From NCBI RefSeq assembly GCF_013364195.1, contig NZ_CP054918.1, positions 2,221,001 through 2,285,000 on the forward strand: DNA of 64,000 nt, written 5' to 3'. The notes beneath the pieces were generated by a model. That model saw only the letters and a list, made by a program, of their open reading frames with translations, had not been told where the DNA came from and ran no database searches. This DNA is from Streptomyces sp. NA04227. Lineage in GTDB: Bacteria; Actinomycetota; Actinomycetes; Streptomycetales; Streptomycetaceae. Position numbers and translations under genes: made by a program. Shown one piece after another: positions 24,992 through 33,177 of this stretch (its first letter is position 1; every line of letters begins with the position of its first letter).

Positions 24992-25975
24992 TCAAGTGCC
25001 TTGGCTGGCAGCTGCCTTGGCCTTCTTCTCCCTGCGTTTGGCGATGGTCGCCTTGTCCGGCTCGCGCAGGCTCCAGACGACGCCCGTCCTGCCGAGTCCG
25101 GCGATCAGCCAGCCGCTGAGGTCCGGCTCGTACCAGGTCACGCCGTGTCGGAAGGAGCCGGGGAAGGCGTGGTGGTTGTTCTGCAGGCCCTCGCCGAAGG
25201 TGAGGACGGCGACGGGCCAGTTGTTGGCGCTCTTGTCCTCGTTGTCGAAGGGCCGTCCGCCGAAGGCGTGGCAGACCGAACCGACGCACCAGGCCGCCTG
25301 GTTGGCGACGAAGATGCGGGCCAGACCGCCGAAGACCAGGCCGGTGACGAGGGACATCCAGGTCTGCTGGACCGCGAAGGAGATCACCATCGGGATGACC
25401 AGGCCGAGGGTCACCCACTGCGGGTAGGTGCGGTTGTAGAACATCAGGCGGCGGTTGCGCAGGACGTCCGGGCCGAACACGGTCCACTTGGTGGTCTCCG
25501 CGCTGAGCATCCAGGGCATGTGGGCGTACCACAGTCCGCGCATCCGGCCGCGGAAGGTGCGGCCGTGCAGGTTGGGCGAGTGCGGGTCGCCCTCCTGGTC
25601 GCTGAAGCGGTGGTGCCTGCGGTGGGTGGTCACCCAGAACATCAGCGGGCCCTGGGCGCCCATCGAACCGGTGATCATCATGACGCCCTCGAACCAGGCC
25701 GAGGTCTTGAACGCCTTGTGCGCCAGATAGCGGTGGAAGCCGACCGTGATGCCGAACATGTGCACGAAGTACATGGCGGCGAAGAGCCACAGGTCGGTCG
25801 CCGAGAACTGCCCGGTGGCCAGGAAGTACACGGCGGCCGCGGTGCCGAGCAGGGGCAGGGTCATGGTGGTCAGGGCCGAGAAACGCTTGATCCTGAGGCT
25901 TACGGGATCAAGCCGGACGATCGCGGCGGACAGTGCGCCGGAACCGCCCGGGCCGACGTCGGCGGCAGAGGTCAT
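24992..25975 (-). CDS. SCD-type fatty acid desaturase, second of the cluster
   Basis: 327-aa membrane di-iron desaturase. First boxes HRYLAH (81-86) and HRRHH (118-122) are intact; the third reads QNNHH (265-269), with Gln where most family members have His (HNNHH). The ATG overlaps the stop of the first desaturase (ATGA). The basic C-terminus (KRREKKAKAAA) is cytoplasmic. The Gln substitution might alter iron binding or mark a subgroup with acetylenase chemistry. Confidence 0.88.
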   Translation of the reverse strand: MTSAADVGPGGSGALSAAIVRLDPVSLRIKRFSALTTMTLPLLGTAAAVYFLATGQFSATDLWLFAAMYFVHMFGITVGFHRYLAHKAFKTSAWFEGVMMITGSMGAQGPLMFWVTTHRRHHRFSDQEGDPHSPNLHGRTFRGRMRGLWYAHMPWMLSAETTKWTVFGPDVLRNRRLMFYNRTYPQWVTLGLVIPMVISFAVQQTWMSLVTGLVFGGLARIFVANQAAWCVGSVCHAFGGRPFDNEDKSANNWPVAVLTFGEGLQNNHHAFPGSFRHGVTWYEPDLSGWLIAGLGRTGVVWSLREPDKATIAKRREKKAKAAASQGT

Positions 25976-26919
25976 CGCCTCGCTCCTTTCTCTTTGATCC
26001 GTTCGCGGTCGGGATAGCGCGCGTCGGAGACCAGGCCCACGCGGTCCAGGGCCCGGATGAACGCACCGGTCGGGTCGATCTGCCACAGTCCGTGCCGGTT
26101 GTGGGCGAGCGCGGGCCGGGCGTGGTGGTTGTTGTGCCAGGAGCCGCCCACCGAAAAGGCCGCGAGCGGCGCGAAGTTACGGCTGTTGTCGCGGGTGCGG
26201 TACGGGCGGTTGCCGATGAGGTGGCCGACCGAGTTGACGCCCCAGGTGACGTGGTCGAGCAGGAAGATCCGGGCCAGGCCGCCCCACAGGAAGCCGCTCG
26301 TCGCGGCCTTGGGGTCGCCGCCGCTGAGGGCGAGGCCGAGCAGGGCGGGCAGCAGGAGGCCGCCGAGTACCCACAGGAAGTAGTACTGGTTCAGGCGCAT
26401 CACCAGCCGGTCGCGCACCAGGTCGGGGACGCGCTTGCTCCAGTTCTGCCGCTGGACCACGAACAGCCAGCCGACGTGTCCGTGCCAGAAGCCGCGCACC
26501 TTGCCCTTGAAGCCGGTGCCGAGCGGGCGCGGCGAGTGCGGGTCGCCGTCCTTGTCGGTGAAGGCGTGGTGCTGGCGGTGGGTGGCGACCCAGAAGAGGA
26601 CCGGGCCCTGGGCGGCCATGCTGCCCGCGATGCCCCACAGCGAGGTCACCACCGGGCCCGCCGAGAAGGACTTGTGGGAGAAGAAGCGGTGGAAGCCGCC
26701 TTCGACGCCGAGCGAGGTGACGACGTAGAAGAAGAGGAGGAGGGTGGCGTCGATCCAGCTGAAGCCGTAGGTGACGGCCCAGACGACGGCGGCGGCGAAG
26801 CCGAGGGTGGGCAGGCCCACGGTGAGGTAGGCGAGCCGCCGGGCCGCCGTGTCGATGTCGGCGGGTTCGGGGGCCGCCGCCGCGGCCGCCTCGTCGGCCC
26901 CTGTGTGTGCAGTGGTCAT
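25972..26919 (-). CDS. SCD-type fatty acid desaturase, first of the cluster
   Basis: 315-aa membrane di-iron desaturase with all three boxes: HRFFSH (77-82), HRQHH (114-118) and HNNHH (262-266). About four helices are visible. It is joined by ATGA overlaps to the AMP ligase before and the second desaturase after. It is related to delta-9 stearoyl desaturases; with a dedicated ACP in the cluster the substrate is more likely acyl-ACP than acyl-CoA (inference). Confidence 0.9.
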   Translation of the reverse strand: MTTAHTGADEAAAAAAPEPADIDTAARRLAYLTVGLPTLGFAAAVVWAVTYGFSWIDATLLLFFYVVTSLGVEGGFHRFFSHKSFSAGPVVTSLWGIAGSMAAQGPVLFWVATHRQHHAFTDKDGDPHSPRPLGTGFKGKVRGFWHGHVGWLFVVQRQNWSKRVPDLVRDRLVMRLNQYYFLWVLGGLLLPALLGLALSGGDPKAATSGFLWGGLARIFLLDHVTWGVNSVGHLIGNRPYRTRDNSRNFAPLAAFSVGGSWHNNHHARPALAHNRHGLWQIDPTGAFIRALDRVGLVSDARYPDRERIKEKGARR

Positions 26920-28685
26920 GACACCGGCACCTTTTCCGTCGAGGGTCGGAAGGCCTTGATGCTGCCGTCGAGATAGGCGGCCCTGGTCGCGCGGCGACGG
27001 ACCTTGCCGCTGGTCGTCATGAGGATGGTTCCGGGCGGGCCGAAGTAGAGCCGGGCAGGGCGGACGCCGTGCTCGGCGGTGACCGCGGCGGTGACCAGGT
27101 CGCGCAGTTCGCTCTCGCTGCTCTCGAACTCCCGTGGCGTGCCCCGGAATTCGGCGACGACTACCACGTCCTCCCCCTCGTCGCGCGCGCTCGGCACGGA
27201 GAAGGCGACGCTACGGCGCAGCAGTTCGTGGGCCCGCTCCACGGACTCCTCGATGTCCTGCGGGTAGAGGTTGCGCCCGGCCACGATGATGACGTCCTTG
27301 AGGCGGCCGGTGACGTACAGCTCGCCGTCGAGCAGGAAGCCGAGGTCGCCGGTGCGCAGGAAGCCGGGACCCTTGGGCTTGCCGGCGAGCCGGGCGTCGA
27401 AGGTGCTCGCGCTCAGCTCGGGCCGGTTCAGATAGCCCTGGGCAACGTTGGCACCGCTCACCCAGACCTCGCCGACTCGGCCTGCCGGCACGGGAGTCGC
27501 GGTGTCCGGGTCGACGACCACGACCCGGTGCCGGTTGGCGAAGACGCCGCAGCTGACGACACCGATCGCGCCCTCGGTGCCCGGGCCCGGAACCCGGACC
27601 GCCTCGCCGAGTTCGAGGGCGGCCTTGTCCAGCCACTCGGTGCGTACGGGCGTCTTCTCCTGTTTGCCGGTGACGAAGAGCGTGGCCTCGGCGAGTCCGT
27701 AACAGGGGATGATCGCGTCGGGGTTGAAGCCGGCGCTCGTACCGAAGCGCTCGTTGAAGCGGTCCAGGGTGGCGCCGGAGACCGGTTCGCTACCGCAGAA
27801 GACCTGGCGCAGGGTGCTGAGGTCCAGGGTGGCCAGTTCCTCGTCGGTGATCTGGGTGGCGCACATGTCGAAGGCGAAGTTGGGGCCGACGCTGATGGTC
27901 ACCTTGTGGTCGGTGATCGCCTTGAGCCAGCGGTAGGGGTCCTGCACGAAATGGACTGGCGAGAGCATGACAAGAGGCCAGCCCCCGTGCACGGCGAGCA
28001 GGATCGTGCCCATCAGGCCCATGTCGTGGTACGGGGGCAGCCAGGAGCAGCCGACCCGGTCCGCCTCGAAGCCCATGTGCTCGTCGAGCACCCGGCAGTT
28101 GCTCACCAGGTTGTCGTGGCTGAGCACGATGCCCTTGGGTTCGCCGGTGGAGCCCGAGCTGTACTGGAGCAGGGCCTGCTCGGCGAGCCGGACCGGCCCG
28201 GGGGTGGCGCTCGGGCGGGTCTCGAAGAAGTCGGCCTCGGGAAAGATCCACCGCAACTTCTCTTCGCCGACCGGCAGTTGCTCCTCGAACTGGCCCACCT
28301 GACCGGCGAAGCGCGGGTCGGTGAGGACGGCGCCGGGGGCGCAGTCCTCCACGATCGAGACGAAGCGCTGCATCGCGCGGCGGCCGATGGGCGGGAAGGA
28401 CGGGACGGCGGTGCAGCCCGCCCGCAGGATGCCGAACAGGCCTGCCACGTAGTCGAGTCCGGGGTCGAGCGCGAGCACGACCCGGCCTCGCGTGATGCCG
28501 CGCTCGGCGAGCTGCGCGGCCACCGCGGCCGCGCGCTCGGAGAGTTGCGCGTAGCTCCAGTCCACGATCTGCTCGCTGGTGCCGTCCGGCAGGAAGCGGA
28601 AGGCGAGCGCATCGGGTTGGTTCTGTGCACGCTGCTCGAGGATCTCAGGCAGCGAGGTTCCCAGGGACGTGCTTGACGACTCCAC
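26916..28685 (-). CDS. Fatty acyl-AMP ligase, cluster starter enzyme
   Basis: 589-aa adenylate-forming enzyme. The P-loop is YSSGSTGEPKG (175-185), followed by SWLPPYHDMGLMG, CYGLAE, FLRTGDLGFL and a C-terminal catalytic Lys region (TTSGKVRRR). The long mid-domain and PPYHDMG are typical of fatty acyl-AMP ligases that load ACPs rather than make CoA esters. The start is a GTG at 28685 with AAAGG about 11 nt upstream; it is the only start giving the family N-terminus. Its stop overlaps the first desaturase (ATGA). The 218-bp leader contains TAGGGCAC twice. Confidence 0.88.
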   Translation of the reverse strand: MESSSTSLGTSLPEILEQRAQNQPDALAFRFLPDGTSEQIVDWSYAQLSERAAAVAAQLAERGITRGRVVLALDPGLDYVAGLFGILRAGCTAVPSFPPIGRRAMQRFVSIVEDCAPGAVLTDPRFAGQVGQFEEQLPVGEEKLRWIFPEADFFETRPSATPGPVRLAEQALLQYSSGSTGEPKGIVLSHDNLVSNCRVLDEHMGFEADRVGCSWLPPYHDMGLMGTILLAVHGGWPLVMLSPVHFVQDPYRWLKAITDHKVTISVGPNFAFDMCATQITDEELATLDLSTLRQVFCGSEPVSGATLDRFNERFGTSAGFNPDAIIPCYGLAEATLFVTGKQEKTPVRTEWLDKAALELGEAVRVPGPGTEGAIGVVSCGVFANRHRVVVVDPDTATPVPAGRVGEVWVSGANVAQGYLNRPELSASTFDARLAGKPKGPGFLRTGDLGFLLDGELYVTGRLKDVIIVAGRNLYPQDIEESVERAHELLRRSVAFSVPSARDEGEDVVVVAEFRGTPREFESSESELRDLVTAAVTAEHGVRPARLYFGPPGTILMTTSGKVRRRATRAAYLDGSIKAFRPSTEKVPVS

Positions 28686-28903
28686 AGACTTACGGCCTTT
28701 CAGCTGGGTCCGACTGAGACTGACGGAACTGCTGCTGTGCCCTACGAGCTGCTGGCTGCCGATGAGAAGCGTTGGTGCCCTATGAACGCTGTGAACGGTT
28801 CGCGCGGTGTTGAGTTGTGAGTTGGGGTGGTGCGCTGGGGTTGTGCGGTGAGTCGTGGGTTGCGGTTGTGAGGCGGCCGCTTGCCCGGCGGCGCGCCCCG
28901 GAC

Positions 28904-29707
28904 TCAGATCTTGCGGACCACGCGGAGCTGGTGCGCGGTGCCGAGGTGGGTGCCGTCGAGCCCCCAGGCGTCGATCTGTTCGTCGATCCAGCCGCCGGAG
29001 GTGGCCGCCAGGGTGCTCGCGCGGAGCAGGATCCAGGGCGAGGTCGCGGTGGCCAGGCCCTCGCCGGGGCGGACGGTCAGTTCGACGGTCGGTACGAAGA
29101 CGAGTTCCGAGAGCATCGCCGCGTAGGAGGGGGCGAGTGCGTCCATCAGGAAGACGAAGCGCGCGGCGTCGGGCGCCTCGTCGTCCTCCAGGAGGCGGAT
29201 CCAGGCGACGAGTTCGGGCTCGGGCCCACCCGCGTAGGGGCGCGCCGAGCCGACCGGCCGGATCTCCATGCTCTGCGAGATCGGCACGAACTCCTTGGGA
29301 ATGGCGAAGACCTCGCAGTCCTCGGGCGGAGGTGCCTGCGGGGGCTTCGGTGCGACAAGGGGCCACCGCTGCTCGCCGGGCACCGAGAAGACACCCGTGG
29401 CCTCCAGGTGCACGCCCTTGGGTGACTCGGCCTTGGCGCTCACCGTGGAACTGGTCCGGCCGGAACGCACCAGCGCGCTCTCGATACCGAAACCGCCGTC
29501 GATGATCCGCCCGAACCGTCCGGTGATGCTCTGAAGTTGTAGCCCTGGCACATGCGCCGACATAGCGGAGGAAAGCATTCCGAGCGCGAGCCCGCCGTGA
29601 AATCCCCCGAAGCCTTTCAAATGCTCCGCCGTTTCGACCCACTCACCGGCAGGCTTACGCAGCAGCATTCCAGGTCGAATTGATTCCTGAATATGCTCAC
29701 TAGACAT
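28904..29707 (-). CDS. TesB-like acyl-CoA thioesterase domain protein
   Basis: 267 aa from ATG 29707. The N-terminal half resembles a hot-dog thioesterase (FGGFHGGLALGMLSSAM, then LQLQSITGRFGRIIDGG) and the C-terminal half a second copy (DALAPSYAAML, WIDEQIDAWGLDGTHLGTA), the double hot-dog layout of TesB. It is upstream of and co-directional with the ligase operon, 218 bp away, so it is probably part of the cluster. It could supply free fatty acid for the ligase or clear misloaded chains. TAGGCT 7 nt before the ATG, with no Shine-Dalgarno, suggests a leaderless message. Confidence 0.75.
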   Translation of the reverse strand: MSSEHIQESIRPGMLLRKPAGEWVETAEHLKGFGGFHGGLALGMLSSAMSAHVPGLQLQSITGRFGRIIDGGFGIESALVRSGRTSSTVSAKAESPKGVHLEATGVFSVPGEQRWPLVAPKPPQAPPPEDCEVFAIPKEFVPISQSMEIRPVGSARPYAGGPEPELVAWIRLLEDDEAPDAARFVFLMDALAPSYAAMLSELVFVPTVELTVRPGEGLATATSPWILLRASTLAATSGGWIDEQIDAWGLDGTHLGTAHQLRVVRKI

Positions 29708-29714
29708 GAACGGG

Positions 29715-29744
29715 AGCCTAGCGGCCGGAAGTTGACCCGAACAA
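29715..29744 (-). promoter_or_regulatory. Candidate leaderless promoter of the thioesterase gene
   Basis: On the minus strand TTGTTC (29744-29739), an 18-nt spacer and TAGGCT (29720-29715) are followed by 7 nt and the ATG at 29707, so transcription would start at or next to the start codon. Confidence 0.45.
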
Positions 29745-30544
29745 GGGTGGCGACTATGACGCACGCCACAGCAACCGAGCGTGTATTTATGGGCCACGGA
29801 GGTTTAATGACCACCTTTACCGAGCCGGTGATCCAGGGACTCACCTCGGCAACAACCACCGAGGCCACACATTCCCTGAACCCATCAAATGCCCTGGTCA
29901 GCAAGGTTTCTGGGGCCTCGGAAGTGACCCGTAACGGCCGTTCGAGTATACGAAACGCGCCCTTGATCGCGCCCTGCGCCGACCGCCACCCGGGCCAGCT
30001 AAAAGCTGGATCTTGGGTGTCGGGCACCATCTCCGAGTTTCTTATCGCACTTACTGTCCACCCAAATGAATTCCCCGGACAATCCGCCCCCGGAAGCCTC
30101 ATAACCCATGGCCACGGAGAGGCTCGGAACGCTTTCCCCGGAACGGCACCGCTTCACGTTCCGGCAACACCACAAGCCCCGGAGGGGCGAATTCCGCCAC
30201 GGCGCGCGCCCGGCTCGGTGCATCCGCAACCGAATACCGGACGACCGGACGGTACGGACGGGGAACGAGTCCCGATATCCGCCCCGACTCTACTGCCGCC
30301 CCCGCTGACCTGCGAGGCGGCGAGGGGCCCTGTCCGGCTCGCTCGGACGCCCGGATTTCCGTGCTCGTCACGACGGGAGCATCGGTAACAGCCGTACCGG
30401 GGAAGGGAATTCGGAGCCTCCGGGTCCGGATTTAACCTACCGGCATTCCGGCCGGGCAGCACCTTCCGGGGACGGACACCCTCCGTATCCGGCCACCTAC
30501 GAATTGGGGTGGGGACACCGCGCGGGCGGCCGGTACGGCCGGGC
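29745..30544. other. 800-bp gene-free stretch, more A/T than its neighbours
   Basis: Between the thioesterase promoter and the TauE/SafE stop I find no frame with Streptomyces-type third-position bias or a recognisable protein. Open frames exist on both strands but read as non-coding. It may hold promoters, a small RNA or a decayed gene. Confidence 0.6.
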
Positions 30545-31300
30545 TCAGGTCGCGAGCAGGACGACGGACGCGGTCAGACCCACGACGACGATCAGGCCGC
30601 GCAGTACGACCGGCGGCAGCTTGCGGCCCACGCGCGCGCCGACGAGGCCGCCGATGGTGGAGCCGACCGCGATCACCCCCGCTGCCCACCAGTCGACGTC
30701 GGCGACACAGACGAAGACGACGGCGGCGACCCCGTTGACGATGCTGGCGAGGACGTTCTTCACGGCGTTCAGACGCTGGAGGTCGTCCTTGAGGAAACTG
30801 CCGAACAGGCCCATCAGGAGCACCCCTTGGGCCGCCCCGAAGTACCCGCCGTACACGCCCGCCGCGGCCACCCCGCACCACATGGGCACGCCGCCGTCCT
30901 TCTCGCCGTGGTTCTCGCGCTTGGCCAGCCACTTGTTGAGGCGGGGCTGGAGGACCACCAGGAGGCAGGCGAGCAGGATGAGCGCGGGGACCACCGCGTC
31001 GAAGGTGCTGGACGGCAGCTGGAGCAGGAGTATCGCGCCGATGAGCCCGCCGATCAGGGAGCCCGAGCCGAAGATCAGGACCCGCCTGAGCTGTCCCTTG
31101 AGTTCGCGCCGGTAGCCGTAGGCCGCGCTCAGCGAGCCCGGAACGAGTCCGATGTTGTTGGAGACGTTGGCGAGAACCGGGGAGTACCCGAAGGCGAGCA
31201 GCGTCGGGAAGGTGATCAGGGTTCCCGAGCCGACCATGGCGTTGATGCCCCCGGCGGCCACGCTGGCGGCCCCGATGGCCACTGCCTCGATCGCGTCCAC
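30545..31300 (-). CDS. TauE/SafE-family sulfite/anion exporter
   Basis: 251-aa integral membrane protein with about eight helices in two halves. The repeated signature is visible as GGINAMVGSGTLITFPTLL near the N-terminus and GVYGGYFGAAQGVLLM in the middle. The GTG at 31300 has GGAAGG 7 nt upstream and is preferred over the upstream GTG at 31330. The family exports sulfite, sulfoacetate or other organic anions. It is divergent from a LysR gene, which may control it. Confidence 0.85.
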   Translation of the reverse strand: MDAIEAVAIGAASVAAGGINAMVGSGTLITFPTLLAFGYSPVLANVSNNIGLVPGSLSAAYGYRRELKGQLRRVLIFGSGSLIGGLIGAILLLQLPSSTFDAVVPALILLACLLVVLQPRLNKWLAKRENHGEKDGGVPMWCGVAAAGVYGGYFGAAQGVLLMGLFGSFLKDDLQRLNAVKNVLASIVNGVAAVVFVCVADVDWWAAGVIAVGSTIGGLVGARVGRKLPPVVLRGLIVVVGLTASVVLLAT

Positions 31301-31554
31301 CCGTACACCTTCCGTCGCTGTGTGCCGCACTCGTGCCGGACGGTCGTGGTCCGTGCGCGATGCCGCAGGTCACCGTACCCGCCGAGGCCCCCACAGGTCT
31401 GTGTGCTGCACAACTAGTCTCGAATCAGATCCCGGATCGGCCGCCGCGCGGGGCAGTTGGGGCGCCGCCGGATACGTACGCGCGCGTGCGCGCCGCCGCA
31501 CGTCGCCTTGGCCCCTGCCTCACGTTCTGCAATCGAGATCAGGTTTCCGCGTCC

Positions 31555-31583
31555 TTGAGGAGGTGCGCGGGGGCCGCTATATC
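31555..31583 (+). promoter_or_regulatory. Promoter of the LysR gene, probably leaderless
   Basis: TTGAGG (31555-31560), a 17-nt spacer and TATATC (31578-31583) lie 8 nt before the GTG at 31592, which has no separate Shine-Dalgarno. The 290-bp region to 31300 also serves the divergent TauE/SafE gene; no gene is seen in it. Confidence 0.55.
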
Positions 31584-31591
31584 GTGATCGG

Positions 31592-32503
31592 GTGACCCTA
31601 GACGACCTGAGGGTGTTCGCGGCGGTGTGCAGGGTTCGAAATCTGAGTGCGGTGGCGCGTGAGATGAACTGCAGCCAGTCCGCCGTGAGTCAGCACGTCA
31701 GACGGCTGGAGAAGGAGGTCGGCCTGCCGCTGGTGGAGCGCAGGCCCCGCGGGGTGGTGCCCACCTCGGCGGGCGAGATCCTCTATCGCAGCGCGGCCGA
31801 GGGCCTCACCGCGCTCAGCGACGGTCTGCGGCAGATCGAGGAGCTGCGCACCGGCCGGTCGGGGACCGTCGCGGTCGCCGCGGGCTCCGCCTCGATACGG
31901 CATTTCATGGGTGGCGCCGTGCAGGCCTTCCGGAAGCGGTATCCGCAGGTGGAGCTGGAGTTCCGGCCGGAGACCACCAGCGAGCAGTGCTTGCGTGCGC
32001 TGCGCGCAGGGGCGGTGGATCTGGCCTGGATCATGTTCACCGCGCCCGCGCCGGGCCTGGAGCTGCGGCCGGTCACCGAACTGGACTGGGTGCTCGCCGT
32101 ACGCGCGGACGATCCGCTCGCCCGGCTCGGCAGTCTGCGCCCGGCGGACCTGGTCCGGGACCGGCTGATCCATCCGCCCTGCGGCCCCGACGACGGCTCC
32201 GGGCAACTGGATCCGCCCGAACGCCAGGCCGCCATCGACTGGGAGACGGCCCTGCTGCTGACCGAACTGGGCCTCGGGCACGCACTGGTGCCCGCGGTGG
32301 CCGGTCTGCACGAGCGGTCCGACGGGCTGGTCCTGCTGCCACTGGAGGGTGTCGCCCCGCTCACCGTGGGGTGGGCGGCCCGGCAGTGGTCGGCGTTGCC
32401 GCCGCCGTCGCGCGACTTCGCCGAGCAGGTCGCGAAGCTGGCGGGTGAGTCGAAGCTCGCCACCGGCGGCCCGCCCGCACAACCAGCCGAGTGGGGACGG
32501 TAG
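31592..32503 (+). CDS. LysR-family transcriptional regulator
   Basis: 303 aa. The N-terminal winged HTH (LRVFAAVCRVRNLSAVARE, then CSQSAVSQHVRRLEKEVG) is followed by a LysR substrate-binding domain starting at GTVAVAAGSAS. It uses a GTG start. Divergent from the TauE/SafE permease, the common arrangement for a LysR regulator and its target. The C-terminal 15 residues are Gly/Pro-rich and extra. The ligand is unknown. Confidence 0.9.
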   Translation: MTLDDLRVFAAVCRVRNLSAVAREMNCSQSAVSQHVRRLEKEVGLPLVERRPRGVVPTSAGEILYRSAAEGLTALSDGLRQIEELRTGRSGTVAVAAGSASIRHFMGGAVQAFRKRYPQVELEFRPETTSEQCLRALRAGAVDLAWIMFTAPAPGLELRPVTELDWVLAVRADDPLARLGSLRPADLVRDRLIHPPCGPDDGSGQLDPPERQAAIDWETALLLTELGLGHALVPAVAGLHERSDGLVLLPLEGVAPLTVGWAARQWSALPPPSRDFAEQVAKLAGESKLATGGPPAQPAEWGR

Positions 32504-32543
32504 TTGGGGCCCTCCACCCAACCAGCGGCGCGCAGAGGGAAGT

Positions 32544-33008
32544 TCAGCTCTCCCCGACCCGGACCGGCTCGGTCAGCGCTCCCCTGCCGCTGGGCGAGTG
32601 GGCGCCTTCGCGGGCCTTCTCGCCGCAGTGTCTGCACACCACCTCGGGTTCCAGGGTGTTGCCACAGGAGTGCTGCCAACGCAGCGGCGGGTCCTCGGGG
32701 TTGAGGTGTTTGTCGCCCCATTGCATCAGGGTGATCAGTACGTCGCACAGCTCGGCACCGGCGGGGGTGAGGTGGTACTCGTAGCGCGGCGGCCGGGTGC
32801 TGTACAGCTCGCGGCGTACCGCGCCCACGGCTTCCAGCTTGCGCAGCCGGACGGTGAGGATGTCGCGCGAGGTGCCGGTGTTGCGGACGATCTGGTCGAA
32901 CCGGCGTACCCCATGGCTGAGTTCGCGTACCACGAGAAGGGTCCAGCGCTCGCCCACCAGGTCGAGCGCGTCGGCGATGGAGCACTCTCGGGGGATGGGT
33001 TTCGACAT
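32544..33008 (-). CDS. HxlR-family transcriptional regulator
   Basis: 154 aa from ATG 33008 (MSKPIPRECSI). The HxlR winged helix is clear (DALDLVGERWTLLVVREL, RFDQIVRNTGTSRDILTVRL, then EYHLTPAGAEL). A C-terminal extension has CGNTLEPEVVCRHCGEKA with Cys pairs that could bind zinc, a known variant. TACGAT lies 6 nt before the ATG. It runs in the same direction as the thiolase upstream, so its target is not obvious. Confidence 0.88.
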   Translation of the reverse strand: MSKPIPRECSIADALDLVGERWTLLVVRELSHGVRRFDQIVRNTGTSRDILTVRLRKLEAVGAVRRELYSTRPPRYEYHLTPAGAELCDVLITLMQWGDKHLNPEDPPLRWQHSCGNTLEPEVVCRHCGEKAREGAHSPSGRGALTEPVRVGES

Positions 33009-33177
33009 GAATCCATCGTAGGGCAGTGAGTTGTGTTTTCGAATGCTCTCGACGGACACCCCTTGCCTTCCGGCCGTGCACTCGATCAGGGCGTGTTCTG
33101 ACGGCCCCGGACCGGTCCACCCGGACTCTGCCGGAACTCCGGCCCCCTCCGGCGCCCGCCCGGGTCACGGCCGCTGC

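Noticed and set aside
27069..28676. 535-codon plus-strand frame across the AMP ligase
   Set aside because: Shadow of the ligase; the minus strand carries all adenylate-forming motifs.
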